NCBI GenBank assembly: GCA_018398805.1
Contig: JAGFBZ010001541.1
Span: forward strand, 1 to 64,000
Origin: Hirundichthys speculiger
Taxonomy: Eukaryota > Chordata > Actinopteri > Beloniformes > Exocoetidae
Direction of reading: 5' to 3'
DNA length: 64,000 bases
The notes below the pieces were generated by a model. The model was given only the letters and a program-made list of their open reading frames with translations. It was not told where the DNA came from and searched no databases. Numbering within the stretch: the first letter of the stretch is position 1; each line of letters begins with the position of its first letter. The translations under genes were made by a program, and so were the position numbers. Below are positions 9,467-21,465 of the stretch, in pieces.

Positions 9467-12286
9467 ATAATCTTTTCAAAGAGACTTGGATCTGCCTGGA
9501 AAGATTCCTCCAGTGGGACATATCTAAGAGTTCTCCCTTAGAAGATGTCCAACAGGCATCCCAACCAGAGCTTTGAGAGCTTTACCTTTTGGCTTGGCTC
9601 TCTTTTTGCCACAAAAGACCAGAGGAGCGTCTGCGTCGCTGTAAAAGCTGGCCCAGTTTATCTGTCACTCTCCGGCAACATGATCACCCCACTGAGATGC
9701 TAAAGCTGCTTATTCTCCTCTCAGTTGTAGAGGCCCTCTTCTACCAGAGATCGAGGAGACTGGGTGAGTGCCCATACTGCCAATCACCCCCAGTCTGGAG
9801 CTCACTGGAAGGCACAATACCGTTTGTCACTGGGTACCATTACAACGAGAATCACCTTTGGGCCTTCATATATACATACAAAAGTACATAAAGTATATCC
9901 AGCACATTTATAGTCTCTTTCTCACTGAAAGGACCAAGTGGTCCTTTCAGTGGTGAAAAGGACCACTTGGCCTCTCAAACTCCAGTCTTGTGAAGCTCTG
10001 TTGTCCACCAATGCACTGGAGATCATCCATGTTTAACAGGAGCAAGTCTTTATGTTGTGAAGAGCCAGAAATCACAGCTGCTGCCAAATCGGTGGTTTTT
10101 AACTTTTAGTATCAGCAAATAAAATGGTCTAATCAAAGAAAAAACCAGCGAATAGAGAAAACACAGAGAGCCACTTTGATGAACAAAGAGATGAAACCTT
10201 GTGCAGAGCGTATTCTTTTGATGTGTTCTCCTCGTTGGGGGGGAGAGAGAAAAAAAAACATTAAAATTTTTTAAAAGGCCAAATGGGAATTTCAGTGCTT
10301 TTGTATTCTGATCATAATGAACATTGTTAATGCGAGGTATTAACACGAGGGAGAGTGGGGAAAAGAAAAGTGCTCTTTTACAGCTAAATTAAAATTTTAA
10401 GCAGCGCTAAATGGTTTTGCCACGCACACCCGTTGAGCGGGCATTTCCGTAAAGTAATTACGTGCTGACCCTTCGCGAACCGCGTTAAAGCCTCGGCTTT
10501 TATTCTGTCTCGCAGTCGCTTCACCATCGCCGGGCCCCGCCTCCGCCACCAGCGGGCCCCTTGGAGTCAGACCTCCACCTTCCTCCCGCTCTCTTTTCTC
10601 TCTGTCTTCTGGCTGGGGTCACTCATGGAGAAACGTTTATCCTTTATTCATGTGCTCATCCATGCGGAGAGCTCTCTGAATCCTTTTCTTGGAAATAGCA
10701 GCTTTTATGTTTTGGTAATTACTCGCCAGCTACTGGCTGACAACTCTGTGTTAATGAGCCATTATTCCAGGTGAGGAAAAAGGGAATCTTCAGTGCACGA
10801 GACAGAGCTAAACACGTTTCAACTTCATCAATAAAAAAAAAAAAAAAGACAAAACACATCAGCATTGATTTGACACTATTAGCGGCTAATTTGCTTAAAC
10901 AGGCTTTTATGGCTGTTTAACTCGCTTTCATGGGCACAAACTTTGGCATTTATTGTTGCAAATTAAGTTTAATAACAAGTAATAGGATGCATTTAGAAGC
11001 CATAACGTGTGCCGGGAGTTGAAATGACGGCGTCGGCGTTGTGAGCTGATACGGGGACATTTCAGATAACTGTTGTCCGTGTGTCACAGGATGGGTTTCA
11101 AAGCAGCTATTCTGTTGATTAACCCGAGTAAAAGTGTCGAAGCGGTGACAGCGATTACGTCCTGGGAGCTCAGAGCTGTGGGTTTTACGTCGCCAGAGTG
11201 ACTCTGCTGTCTTAACAGAAATGCATTCAGCCTGCGAAGACCGAAAGTGAAATAAATGAGCAAGCGCGTATCAGAGGCAGGAGTTAGGTCCCGATTAATA
11301 ATTTAAAACCTCCCAAGACCTTTTAGCGCTTCTTCTGCATAGCGTCTTTTCTACAGAGATCATGGTGCAGCTCCCTTGACGCTCCCTCCAGCGCGCCGCC
11401 TGAACTCGTTCCCACAGATCCCTGCAAAGCAGATGTAATGCTGTAATCGCGGCCCGTTCGCCCGTTTAAGCAGATGAAGCAGCAGGTGATAAAAAATTCA
11501 TGAAGCAAAAATGACCTGCAAGGATTCAGACAATATCTGTTACATTTACAGCGTTTGAATGTTTCCCAAACTGTGGAAATAGTTTGTACCCACAGGCCAA
11601 CGCCGAGTCTGAGCTTTAAAGGAGGGGTAAGCAATTTCATCATCATCATCATTACTCTGGTTTTATAATTTACTTTCTGCACCTTATTCATCTTACCTCC
11701 AGAGTCCAGTTTTGAAGCCCTGACATTTCCCCCTGTTTGCTACAATGCCAGCGAACACACGGAGGAATGAAAATGATCTCAATGTCCAAAGACTTCTGCT
11801 GTTGGTAGTTGAACCTGCAGCTGCGACCCCTTCGAGGAGATTCCAGAGGTTTGGAACATCTGGACAGTTTAATCCTAGTCAACATGTCAGCAGGAGGATC
11901 CAGAGGAGCACCATGAAGTTCTGACTGGTGCTGGAACCCCCTGAAAACCAAACCATCAATAGAGATAGAGTTTATCATCAGGAACCTAAAACCAGAATGA
12001 ATGAAAACAAGAAAAAAGATATGTGGTGAAGGTTGAAGGTGACAGATCATATTATCATCTGATAATTGATGAGTTCATTGATGAAGTTAGAGAGCAACTC
12101 TAACCAGTTGGATCAGTCAGGTCAGGTTTTCTGGTTCTGGGTGTCGGCAAGTTATTTCAAAAGTTGACCTGGGTTCATGTAGGTTCAGTTCCGACCACGT
12201 TGACAGATTATCAGTAAATTTGATTCTTCAGTGGTTTGAAGAAAAACTTATAAATATTTCAGCGATCTCGAGTCACACTTATGATC
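9467..12286. other. Apparently unique intergenic DNA
   Basis: About 2.8 kb without a recognised repeat or exon. The part at roughly 10370-11300 has balanced composition, TAATTA-type words and little simple sequence, which is how conserved non-coding elements tend to look. This cannot be judged without a cross-species alignment. Confidence 0.35.
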
Positions 12287-12695
12287 ATCTAGAGCAGCCT
12301 TTCTCAACCGGGGGGTGTCGCGGCACACTGGGATGTCGTCAAAAAAATGACCTATTCTGACATTTCATATACAGTGGTACCTCTACTTATGAACGTTTCT
12401 ACATATGAAATTTTCAGGTTATGAAACGCCTCAGAGGGAAAATATTGCCTCTCGTTACGAAATAAATTTCAGGATACGAAAGGCAAAAATACAGTAGCGC
12501 TGCTACTCGCAGCTCCCAGAGTTTACTGAACGTAAACATAGCTGTTGGGTTTTATCTCGGTTTGAAAGTGAAGTGGTGCGTCCGAGCTGCTCTGCCATTG
12601 GCTATAGCTTATCTTCCTGGCATCCCATTGGCTAGGAGGGTCCCTTGTCTGTATGAGCGTAACCCAGCAAACGTACCAAGGTAAACGAACAATTT

Positions 12696-12960
12696 TTACC
12701 TCCGCCAAGGAAGTTATGTTTTTGTTGGCGTTTATCTGTCTGTCTGTCTGTGTACAAGATAACTTAAAAAAGTTATGGATGGATTTTGATGAATGAAATG
12801 TTCAGGAGTTGTCAGAAATGTGAAAAGGAAGAACTGATTTCATTTTGGGTGTGTGTGATCCAGAAAAAAACCTGGATTCTGGATCGCTTTCAAATTTTCG
12901 ATAATTGTTGCGTTTAGTGGAGGTCTGCGCTCTCTGAGTGCTTTTCTAGTTCTAACATGT
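12696..12960 (+). repeat. Dispersed repeat (CCTCCGCCAAGG family)
   Basis: It starts CCTCCGCCAAGGAAGTTATG, continues through repeated TGTC and AAAAGTTATGGATGGATTTTG, and ends GTCTGCGCTCTCTGAGTGC then TTTTCTAGTT. A second copy is at 62215-62655. It has no coding potential. The family is widespread in fish, but I cannot name it with certainty. Confidence 0.6.
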
Positions 12961-13124
12961 ATTTCTTACAGGTTTTTTTGTTATTTCATGTATTATTTAT
13001 TATTTATTAAAAAAATGTTTCAATTTTGGGGAACTTGGAACGGATTAGGGCATTTACATGGAAAATGCGTCTCTACTTAAGAAATTTTCAAGTTACAAAA
13101 CTACTTCCAGTACCAATTAATTTC

Positions 13125-13690
13125 AATCAGTCAATTAATCAATGTTTATTTGTAGAGCCCTTTACAACACACAGGGTGACCAAAGTGCTTTCCATTAAAA
13201 TCCACATTAAAACAAAACAATTTAAAATCGACATAACAATACAATTAAAATTAAATTAAGAATATTTCACATCAATACTGTGTATTAAAAGCCAGTCTGA
13301 ATAAATTGGTTTTAAGTCTGGATTTAAAAACCCCAAAGTCAGTGATGGTGCGCATTTCTGGGGGCAGCTTATTCCAGAGTCTGGGTCCAGCAACCGAGAA
13401 GGCCCGATCACCTCAGAGTTTAGTCCTGGTTCTGGGGACTTCCAGCAAGAGCTTGGTTTGAGGACCGTAGGCCTCTAGTGGAGTTTTGAACACGCACTTG
13501 TTCACATAAAAAAAGAGGCAAGGCCATTGAGGGCTTTAAAAAACAAAGATTAACTTTTTAAAATCATTTCTAAAAGAAACAGGAAGCCAGTGAAGAGCAA
13601 ATAAAACTGAGGTGATGTGTTCGTGGCGTCGAGTATTAGTTAAAAAGCGTGCAGCGGCATTCTGAAGAAGCTGAAGACAGGCTAAGTTAA
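13125..13690 (-). pseudogene. LINE (L2/Rex-type) ORF2 C-terminus and 3' end
   Basis: Read on the minus strand from about 13680, the frame gives LQLLQNAAARFLTNTRRHEH followed by LHWLPV, a signature of the C-terminal region of fish L2/CR1-type LINE proteins. After a frameshift near 13540 the typical RTRTK, GDRAFSVAGPRLWN and LPPEMRT words follow, down to about 13270. The 3' end on the plus strand begins TTTATTTGTAGAGCCC at about 13145. The copy is 5'-truncated and broken. Confidence 0.75.
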
Positions 13691-14342
13691 GACTTCGTAA
13701 TTTCATAAGTAGAGGTAGCACTGTATAAATATATGAATGCATACATAAATACATAAATAAGATACATAATTGGACATGAAATGAATAATAAAATATGTCT
13801 CACATGCCCATTTCCCAATGTCAAGAGTCAACAACGTCAGTACGGGGTCAGCGTAAGGTCAACGTGACTGCCCAGTTAGCTTACGTTGTAATATCATTTA
13901 ACCGCTGGAATTTTATTTCACAGATAGCAAAGAGAACTTTTTAGCAGCATCATGGATGGTTTTCTACAAAAAAAAAGTAGCTCCACAGGAACGGAACATC
14001 ACAGAGGAGCCGACTTCTTCATCAAGCCTTCATCCACCAGCTCTGAATCTGCTCCATAGGTACCAAAGGTAGCTGCTAGCGATAAGGCTAAAAAGAGGCA
14101 ATACAAGGATGATGGATGGAAGCAAGAACATCACGGATGAAAAGAAGCTTTCCTGCTGAGGCCTACTCTGGTGCAGTTATCGTGTTCAGGTTATTTAAAC
14201 AAAACAAACGGGACGTATGCATTTACAGTCGGAGCGATGCAGCGTGGCTTTGGATTATATTTTACTCTGGGGTGTCGTAAAGTTTTATTCACTTTTGAAA
14301 GGTGTCGTGACTGAGAAAAGGTTGAGAAAGGCTGTTCTAGAC

Positions 14343-16257
14343 CCATGCTGCTGATCTGGTCACATCACTGATGCCCTCTGGTAAAAGATGTGTGACGCTC
14401 ACGAAGAAACAACCCTTCAAAACAAACACAAACAAATAAATTTGATGGCTCACTACTAATATTTAGAATCAGGGTCACTAATGGGGTCAACGCAAAGTGT
14501 TCCTGACGTTAATAACAAACCAAGTCTTCAAAGACGGGTATATTATCTGCTCAGACATGCTGACAGCTGCAGGCTGATGCTAAAGGTCCTTGAAGCTCTG
14601 CTTTTGTTACCAAATTGCAGATAAACTGAAAACGGCTCATTATTATTACCATTAACATTCTCTGAAACTTTCTACATAAAAAAATAACATTACTGAAATG
14701 AGAAACTGTGATGTTAAAATTATAAATAGCTCATATTTTATGAACACTAAAAGTGCTTCAGAAACTCAGAGAATGAACGGAGCTGAACGGAGGAACTGTT
14801 GACGTTTGGAACCATGGACAGCTCCTCCGACCCATGGGGGCATTGTAACCGCTGCTTGATGGCGCTGCCCAGACCGGCGGCTAAAGGGTAGCCAACTAGC
14901 TCCACCACTAGTCTACTAGGCGACCAAGCAACCGCAGGTCCCAGCGTTATAGTCTTCGTTCCAGCTCTGGCAGTACTCGTTTTAGATGCTGTTTCAGTAG
15001 CGACATCTGAAGCAAAGACAGCTGAGCAGATTCAGTCAGAATAAACGTAAGGTTAGCGTCATACATTAGCTGAAATCCCTAGCTGCTTGTAACCATGTTC
15101 TAACTGATGGCCAGACTTCCTTGTTCCACCCATTTGGCCATCTTTGGATTAACTGGGATTGGGCAGCAATATGGTGTCATCCAATAGCAATAGCATCAGA
15201 AAACCTATGTGTGATGTCACAGAGGGTTTGTCCAGTTCTTCCCATATGACTCTAAATGGTTTGTAAACGTCCTTGTGACCCTTTCCCTGAGTAATGGGCA
15301 GCACCTATCGCTTCTCTAGGACCATAGCTATTGTTTTTCCCTCTTGGCGTTGTGTTAACGCACAGCTGAACACTCAAGACCAGCAGCTGCCAAAGCACGT
15401 TCCTTTTATAGACATGCTCGACACAGAAACAGTGAAGGTGAACTCAGCTGGCGCTGCGTCTGTGCTTTGCTTTAGCTTTTGTTAAATCAGTAGTGGCAGG
15501 TTATAAATTGTTGACTATTGTTCATCTCAGGCTCCTTTCACGACTAAAACTGTCCTTTTTTTCCCTTCAAATCAGTGTGCTGAGAAAAAAAAGGATTAAA
15601 ACTTAATTAGAAGACTAGATTATGTTTTAGACTTTGTCAAGAGCGCGTGATTGACAGGAAGCCGTATTTTCAGAGCTCGTCTATGAGCTCATCAGCATCG
15701 CTGTCTACTGCAGCGTGTCCCTTGGTGCTGACTCTCCCTTTCACACAGGTGTCGATTCAGCACTGTCACCGCCTCGACTGCTGACATTAACAATGGCCCC
15801 GGCCTCTCTGCACCTTTCACGTACAATCACGAGGCAGAATAAAAGCACAAAAAGCCGCGCTTTCCCGCTGGCGGGGCCAGCTCAGCCGAACCGCCAGCAG
15901 ACTGTGACTGAACACTGGCGTTCAGGAGCCTTTATATTCATCAACCCGGCGACTCGCGTTCAGCTGCGAGAATGTCTTCAGAGGTTAATCATCTCGGCAC
16001 AGACACCCGGGGGAAAGTCAAAAATGCAACCCTCGCAGCTGCTCCTCTTCCAAATCGTCTCGATCTCTCATAAATAAGCGCCGGTAAGAGTTTAATGTTG
16101 GACGTGTAAATGCCTTCAGTGCCCATAATCGCAGAGAGTGATGAGGTTTGCCGGGTGCAAACATCAGTCTGTTGATTTGAGACGAGTGCAGCTTCCAGCT
16201 TTTCAAAATTAACAGGATGGAGAATGTACGGGACGCCCACAAGTCCGTTCTCTCAGG
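14343..16257. other. Apparently unique intergenic DNA
   Basis: About 1.9 kb with no recognised repeat or exon. A plus-strand frame at 15715-16077 (120 codons) has no domain I recognise. The surrounding 15640-16240 is compositionally balanced and could be conserved non-coding DNA. Confidence 0.35.
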
Positions 16258-16261
16258 TTAA

Positions 16262-17583
16262 CCTTCCTCCTGTGTTAGGGTCGCCACTGACCCGTTTTAG
16301 TTTTTAAATGCATCAAAGGATCACTTAAAGTTTGTTTATCGCATCAAGGCTTTTTGACTTTGTCAGGAACCTCGATTTCAACAAAATTAAACAAAAAAAT
16401 GTTTTTTTCACTACGTTTTAAAATGCTCTGGTTGAAATTATGTCGTTTGTGGTGTTAGGGTCAGTTCCGACCCGGTTATAAAAATACAATTATAAAGCAA
16501 TAACTAGAGCCAAAATGGAAATCGTAAGTGCACTGCCAGCCACCTCATCTCCCAATCATGTGAGCTTCAGGGGAAGCTTATTTGTCAAGTATAACTGTTG
16601 AAAAACGAAGCAAAGACGGGCATGTCCAGGTCGCTGTGAGGTCACTGTGAGGTCACTTCACTCATTTGACCTGCAGAGGGCACATCTCCAATTTACAGCG
16701 TGCAAAAATGAAAAGAAGATTCACGGTGAGTGAAGTTCCAGATAATATTTTTGAAGAGAATATGGGAGAAGACTCAGATCAGCGTAGCGATGAAGAGGAG
16801 CAAGTTTCTGAGGAAGAGGACAGTGTGGAATATCAGCCAGAAGAGACAGACACATCTGAGTGTGATGAGGAGGTCACTGGTGCTGAGGCTGCTCCTGATG
16901 AAGGACTCAAGTCAAAAATGGTAGGATGTTCTGGAGTTTAGTACCTCAACATGCACATGGCAGGACGACTGCTGAAAATGTCATCAATAATGACCCCTGG
17001 TATCACACGGTCTGCTGTGACCAGAGTCACTGACATAAAAACATGTTTCGAGCTATTTATGCCACTGTCAATAAAAAAGTCATCATTCCGAGACAAACCT
17101 GGAAGGAATAAAAGTCCATGGTGACATCTGGTACCTTGATGCTGTCATTGGTGTTCTTCTTCTTGCTAAAAACACACTAAAAGTGTCACTTTTTGCCACA
17201 CATGCATGTTCTTGCACACAGAGACATTTACTCTGATTTAGCTTATTTAGCTATTCGTTTTGGAAGTAAAAATTCATTTCTATTGATTTGATTTGTTTGA
17301 TTGATTGTTGTTTGTTTCTTTAAACTTGTAAATCAATATTTTGTGTTATGACCTGTTCTGTGTTTCAATTTGTTTATATTAAAAGTACTATTGCAGTCAA
17401 AAATGTTTTTTTTTTTATTTTGCATTTTCTTGAAGAAAATATATATGGGTCGAAACTGACCCCTAACACCATAGATGTTACTATAGTTATTAATTTTAAA
17501 ATGAAAAAATAAACCAAGCAAGTTCATTTCAGAGATGTGTTCTCTACCCCTCAGTAATATTCAGGTAACACAGCAACCTTTGA
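16262..17583 (+). mobile_element. piggyBac element relic
   Basis: It begins right after TTAA (16258-16261) with CCTTCCTCCTGTGTTAGGGT, a piggyBac-type end. Subterminal inverted words GGTCAGTTCCGACCC (16459) and GGGTCGAAACTGACCC (17447-17462) frame the coding part. The right end near 17565-17583 (AACACAGCAACCTT) is a degraded version and lacks a clean TTAA. The transposase is internally deleted. Confidence 0.7.
16666..17175 (+). pseudogene. piggyBac transposase N-terminal relic
   Basis: The reading frame from Met at 16666, or more likely the internal Met at 16708 (MKRRFTVSEV), carries the strongly acidic stretch typical of piggyBac transposase N-termini (runs of E, D and S at about residues 32-80). 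The frame stops at 16941. After frameshifts, piggyBac-like words continue: GRTTAENVI in one frame and NLEGIKVHGDIWY in another, to about 17175. The catalytic domain that should follow is deleted. The gene is non-functional. Confidence 0.7.
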
Positions 17584-18043
17584 TTTATTTATAGGATTCT
17601 CTTGAGGTTATTTTTTCTTTTTTTGAATTGAAATCCAGAGGTATACTGATAAAAATAAAAGGCCCAGCGACCAACACCAAAAATATTAAACCCAACATTT
17701 TCATGGATAAGGAAGCCTGACAAGGTAACTAAGAGATGCCAAAAAAAAAAAGGATCGCTTCTACAGCTCTATGTTGCTTTATCTAAAGTATTCAGAGTGT
17801 GTAGTGTCACCTCTGAACCCAGCGTAGTGTTACGTGGTCGACAACGAATCGTCAACCCGCCTGCAGCTGACGTTAAGTTTGGTCCAGTGTTGATCTCCGT
17901 TAGCGTCAGCAGGCAGCAGATGGCTGCAGCAGAGCGGGGATAATTAACTTAAACTATCACCATAAAAGACAGCACTCGATGTGAAATGTGGACAAGTGGC
18001 CCAAGCAAAAAAAGCAAACAAAAATGAGATTTAAATTTAAAAC
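17584..18043. other. Unassigned intergenic DNA
   Basis: AT-rich on the left, balanced on the right. No gene or repeat recognised. Confidence 0.4.
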
Positions 18044-18342
18044 ATTTAAATCAGGGGTGTCAGACTCATTTTCACTGAGGGCCACATCAGCATCATGGTT
18101 GCCCTCAAAGGGCCAGATTGACAGAATGAATGTAACAAAATGCTATATAAATCAAAATAAATTAAACTACAGCTTATTATATTGTGAAATAACGGTTTCT
18201 GTATTTATTATGTATTCAAGTTTTAAATATTTAACTCATTATTATATTAAACTCAGGGTTTGTGGTTGTAAATGTTACACTTGTGCAATGATGACAACTT
18301 TCATCCAGGTGCCAGTGTTTTTTATTGTCAAACACAGTAAAA

Positions 18343-18699
18343 CTGCAAAACAGAACAAAAATTCTTAAATGAGTATGAGTATCGGCTTTCTGCGCTGCCC
18401 TCGATCATCCTGCGCTTCACGACTAAGCCTGCTTCCTGCTACGACGTGCGCGACATGCTACATTAGCAGCTGAGGCTAGCAGTAGTTAGCTGCCTTATTT
18501 GTGGACGTCAACTACATTGAAAAATTATAAATATGGCACCACAACCTAACAATAAACTTAATTAAACTGTATGAGGCGCTTGTGCACTTTGCTCACCTGC
18601 AAAACAGAACAAAAATTCTTAAATGAGTATGAGTATCGGCTTTCTGCGCTGCCCTCGATCATCCTGCGCTTCACGACTAAGCCTGCTTCCTGCTACGAC
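18343..18699 (+). repeat. 103-bp direct duplication inside the hAT
   Basis: Bases 18343-18445 are repeated at 18597-18699 without a difference that I can see. Perfect identity in otherwise diverged DNA implies a recent duplication or an assembly artefact. Confidence 0.85.
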
Positions 18700-19181
18700 A
18701 GGATTACGGCACCAGTCAGCCACATTACAAAGCCGACACTGCCCCCTTCTGACGCAAATGGGTATTGCGCCATAGTTACTACAGGTGAAGCAGGTGAGTC
18801 CCTTACCAGTGACACAAAGCGTTTTAAACTGGATTAATGTGCAAAATAATGTTGGGGGGGGACCTAGCTGATAACAAGAACCAATAAAGAAATAATTCTG
18901 GACATAATTTGAACCAGGAAAATGTCCAGGGTGCCACATAAACCTGCTCTCACAAAAGGTTATGTTTAGAGTTTCCATCACCTGGGTTTCTGAAACAGGC
19001 CTTACTGAAACTTCTTAGCTGAAGTTCAGTTACCGCACTTTGTAAACAGAAACAGAAAACCCAGTTTCTATGGAGCAGCTAGCACATGGCAACTGAAAGG
19101 CGTAACCACAATAAAGCTAGCTTTCGCTGCTGCATCATTTTTGGCGGTAACTTTTGTGAACACAATCTGCTGCAGCTGCAG

Positions 19182-19740
19182 TGTTGTGTAAAAAAATAAG
19201 ATCCGATCTCGATGAGAAAATCAGAATAGAATTTATTACAGAGAAAAGAGACAAACATACAAAAAATCTTATGTGCACACAAGGAGAGGCTGTTGGTCAG
19301 TGCTCCGCAGAATACTGACTGAGGACTCTGTCGTTACAGAGAGGGCCTTTTCTTTTATACACAAGACAAAAGGATGTTGATTCTGCTTACAGGTTTGCAT
19401 ACAGAGTAGATCACAGCAGGTAGTGGTGAGGCATTTCTCTTAAAACAGACTGATTGAGTTTAGCAACGTTAAACAGTTCCTTGATCAAGAGGTTAGTTGC
19501 TTGATGATAATTGAGTTTAGGAATGTTTATTCAGAATCACAGCTGACCCCTGCTGTGTCTCCTTGATCAATGAAATCACAGCTGTCTTCTCTTGCCTTTT
19601 GTCAGACATTTGGTCTTGTTGACTATGATGTGTATTGGTCTTGTTAAGAAAGACAATTCACCTTTTTAACATATTGTTAGAGACAAATAAAATGACAAAA
19701 TTACAAGATTAATATAAACCAAATAAAATTTTCCCCCGCA
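19182..19740 (-). mobile_element. Solo LTR, minus strand
   Basis: This 559-bp segment begins TG and ends CA on both strands and is flanked by a 4-bp duplication GCAG (19178-19181 and 19741-19744). On the minus strand it has a TATAAAA box (complement of 19353-19359) and an AATAAA signal (complement of 19232-19237) in the order expected for U3-R-U5. No internal retroelement sequence is attached, so it arose by recombination between two LTRs. Confidence 0.7.
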
Positions 19741-20258
19741 GCAGTCTGCCTTTTAATTCTGCTGTGATTCTTGTAGGCTACATTTAGCATACTTAGCTCT
19801 GTGTTTGCTGTCAAAATGCCGACGTAGATTATACTCTTTCATGACTGACGCCGCCTCATAACACAAAAGACATACTGTTATTTCACCTTGAGGGACAAAC
19901 TTGTATTCGTTTTCCCATCGTTCATGAAACTGCCTTCCTTGTGCCTCAATTTTCTTTCTTTGGACATGTCGGGGTTAGTTTGTAGAGGTTTTTCTTAAGT
20001 CCATTAGTTCTGAAAATCATCTTGATGTCTTACTCATGGTGAGATACCGTTATCATTGTGGGTAACGACGACATACATTATGGGAGATTTAGTTTATTGT
20101 CAATATACGCTTTAAAGCAGTATAAGCGTATTTTAAGTCGTAAAATATTGGTTTAAAAGTTAAGAAAAATAATGCACAAGCTCTCGAGGGCCACATAAAA
20201 TGGCGTGGGGGGCCACATTTGGCCCGTGGGCCTTGTGTTTGACACATGTGATTTAAAT

Positions 20259-21182
20259 CAATGTCCCTGTGCTGCAAACACAGCGAATGCCAACAGAAAC
20301 GTTTTGAAGTAAGACGTATCTGGACGAGCGTTTAGGTGTCAGGTAAAACTAAACGTTGCCTGAATCTGCAGCCTCAGATGTTGCAGCTGGTCGCTGGGTT
20401 GTTCGCCACATGTATCTCCACTCACCAGCTGCTTTATCAGCTCCACTCTGCCAGAGCTGGACCACCTTTTTTACCCATAGAACCACCTTAATTCCTGATG
20501 CTGCTGGGAACATGCCTCAGAGATGTTGCTTCACGCTGACATGACAGCATCACACAGCTGCAGGTCCAGGATGAGAGTCCGCCAACATCCCAAAGCTGCT
20601 CTGCTGGCTGAGATCTGGTGACTGTCATGGTCAAGAAACCAGAGCAAAGCACAACACTCAGGCGGACCGGGGGGTTAAAACCATGATCAGCTGGTACTGA
20701 GGGGCCCAACGTTTTATCTGTGGTCTTTTGTGGTCACCTAATGTGCGCTTGGTGTTTGTTTGGTGGCCTCGTTCCTCTAGACGTCACAAGCTTCCCAACA
20801 ATATCTGTATATAATATACACGTGTGAACACACGAGTCAAATGCTCCGGTCTGTGACCTCATGCAGGCCGGTGGGACTGCTGCAGAGGAACTGGCATACA
20901 CCCTGAAGTGGTTTGGTTTTTGCAGTCCTAGTTCTTTTACCGTGTGAATAGAAAAAAAAAAACAACAACAACTGGAGGAAAAACTGGCACTTTGGAGGAA
21001 CCAGTGAAGGATGGATGTGGAGGCTTGAAGCTCCTCCAACAGCACTGATGAAGACTATAACTCAAGACTCAGTAGAGGACAAATATTTGACACTTGATTC
21101 CATTTATAAACAAGTTCCTTTTTGTCCGTGACCTAAAAAAAAGAAAGAAAAAAAACAAGTAAAGAATAGGTTAGCACACTTT
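20259..21182. other. Intergenic DNA with a dispersed repeat fragment
   Basis: Bases about 20575-20715 contain AACATCCCAAAGCTGCTCTG and GAGATCTGGTGACTG, then GGTACTGAGGGGCCCAA. These are phrases of a very abundant fish interspersed repeat that I recognise but cannot name safely. The rest is unassigned. Confidence 0.45.
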
Positions 21183-21465
21183 GGGCCCAATCTTCCGCCA
21201 AACCTCCCAAAACCGCTATTAAGGGATAGCGGGTAGCAGGTGGTCAGACCACCCGCTACCCTCTATCCTAAAGCCACGATCGCAAGATACCAAGTTTGCG
21301 GAAAGCACAAAAGACATGCTCATTGCCACACTTTGGCATAGCGGGTAGCAGCTTTAGGGAAGGGAAGATTGCATTAGCGGTTAGCGGAGTTCCTAAACCC
21401 ACAATTTGCTGGTTGCTGGTTGCTGGTAGCTGGTAGCGGCTAGCGGGAGGTGTACGATAGGGGCC
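21183..21465. mobile_element. Non-autonomous DNA transposon, Harbinger-like (short copy)
   Basis: Sibling of 8993-9466 with the same ends (GGGCCCAATC and GATAGGGGCC) and the shared interior GCAAGATACCAAGTTTGCGG. TTT flanks both ends, giving a 3-bp target duplication as in PIF/Harbinger elements. Confidence 0.65.

Larger units (their letters stand above)
12372..13723. mobile_element. Mariner-like element nested in the hAT
   Basis: The left end starts CAGTGGTACCTCTACTTATG, and the right end is its complement with one mismatch (ends GAGGTAGCACTG at 13723). Both sides are flanked by TA (12370-12371 and 13724-13725), as for Tc1/mariner elements. The interior holds a dispersed repeat (12696-12960) and a LINE end (13125-13690). 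Confidence 0.75.
12295..14334. mobile_element. hAT element with nested insertions
   Basis: It has perfect 15-bp terminal inverted repeats, CAGCCTTTCTCAACC at 12295-12309 and its complement at 14320-14334. The flanks are 8-bp sites ATCTAGAG and TTCTAGAC that share TCTAGA. The terminal phrases about GGGGTGTCG are shared by both ends. No transposase remains. A mariner-like element (12372-13723) occupies most of the interior. Confidence 0.8.
18052..20250. mobile_element. hAT element (CAGGGGTGTC family), long copy
   Basis: It starts CAGGGGTGTCAGACTCATTT and ends TTTGACACATGTG, flanked by a perfect 8-bp duplication ATTTAAAT (18044-18051 and 20251-20258). A 677-bp sibling is at 27822-28498. The longer interior includes a 103-bp duplication and a solo LTR at 19182-19740. 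No intact transposase is visible. Confidence 0.88.
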
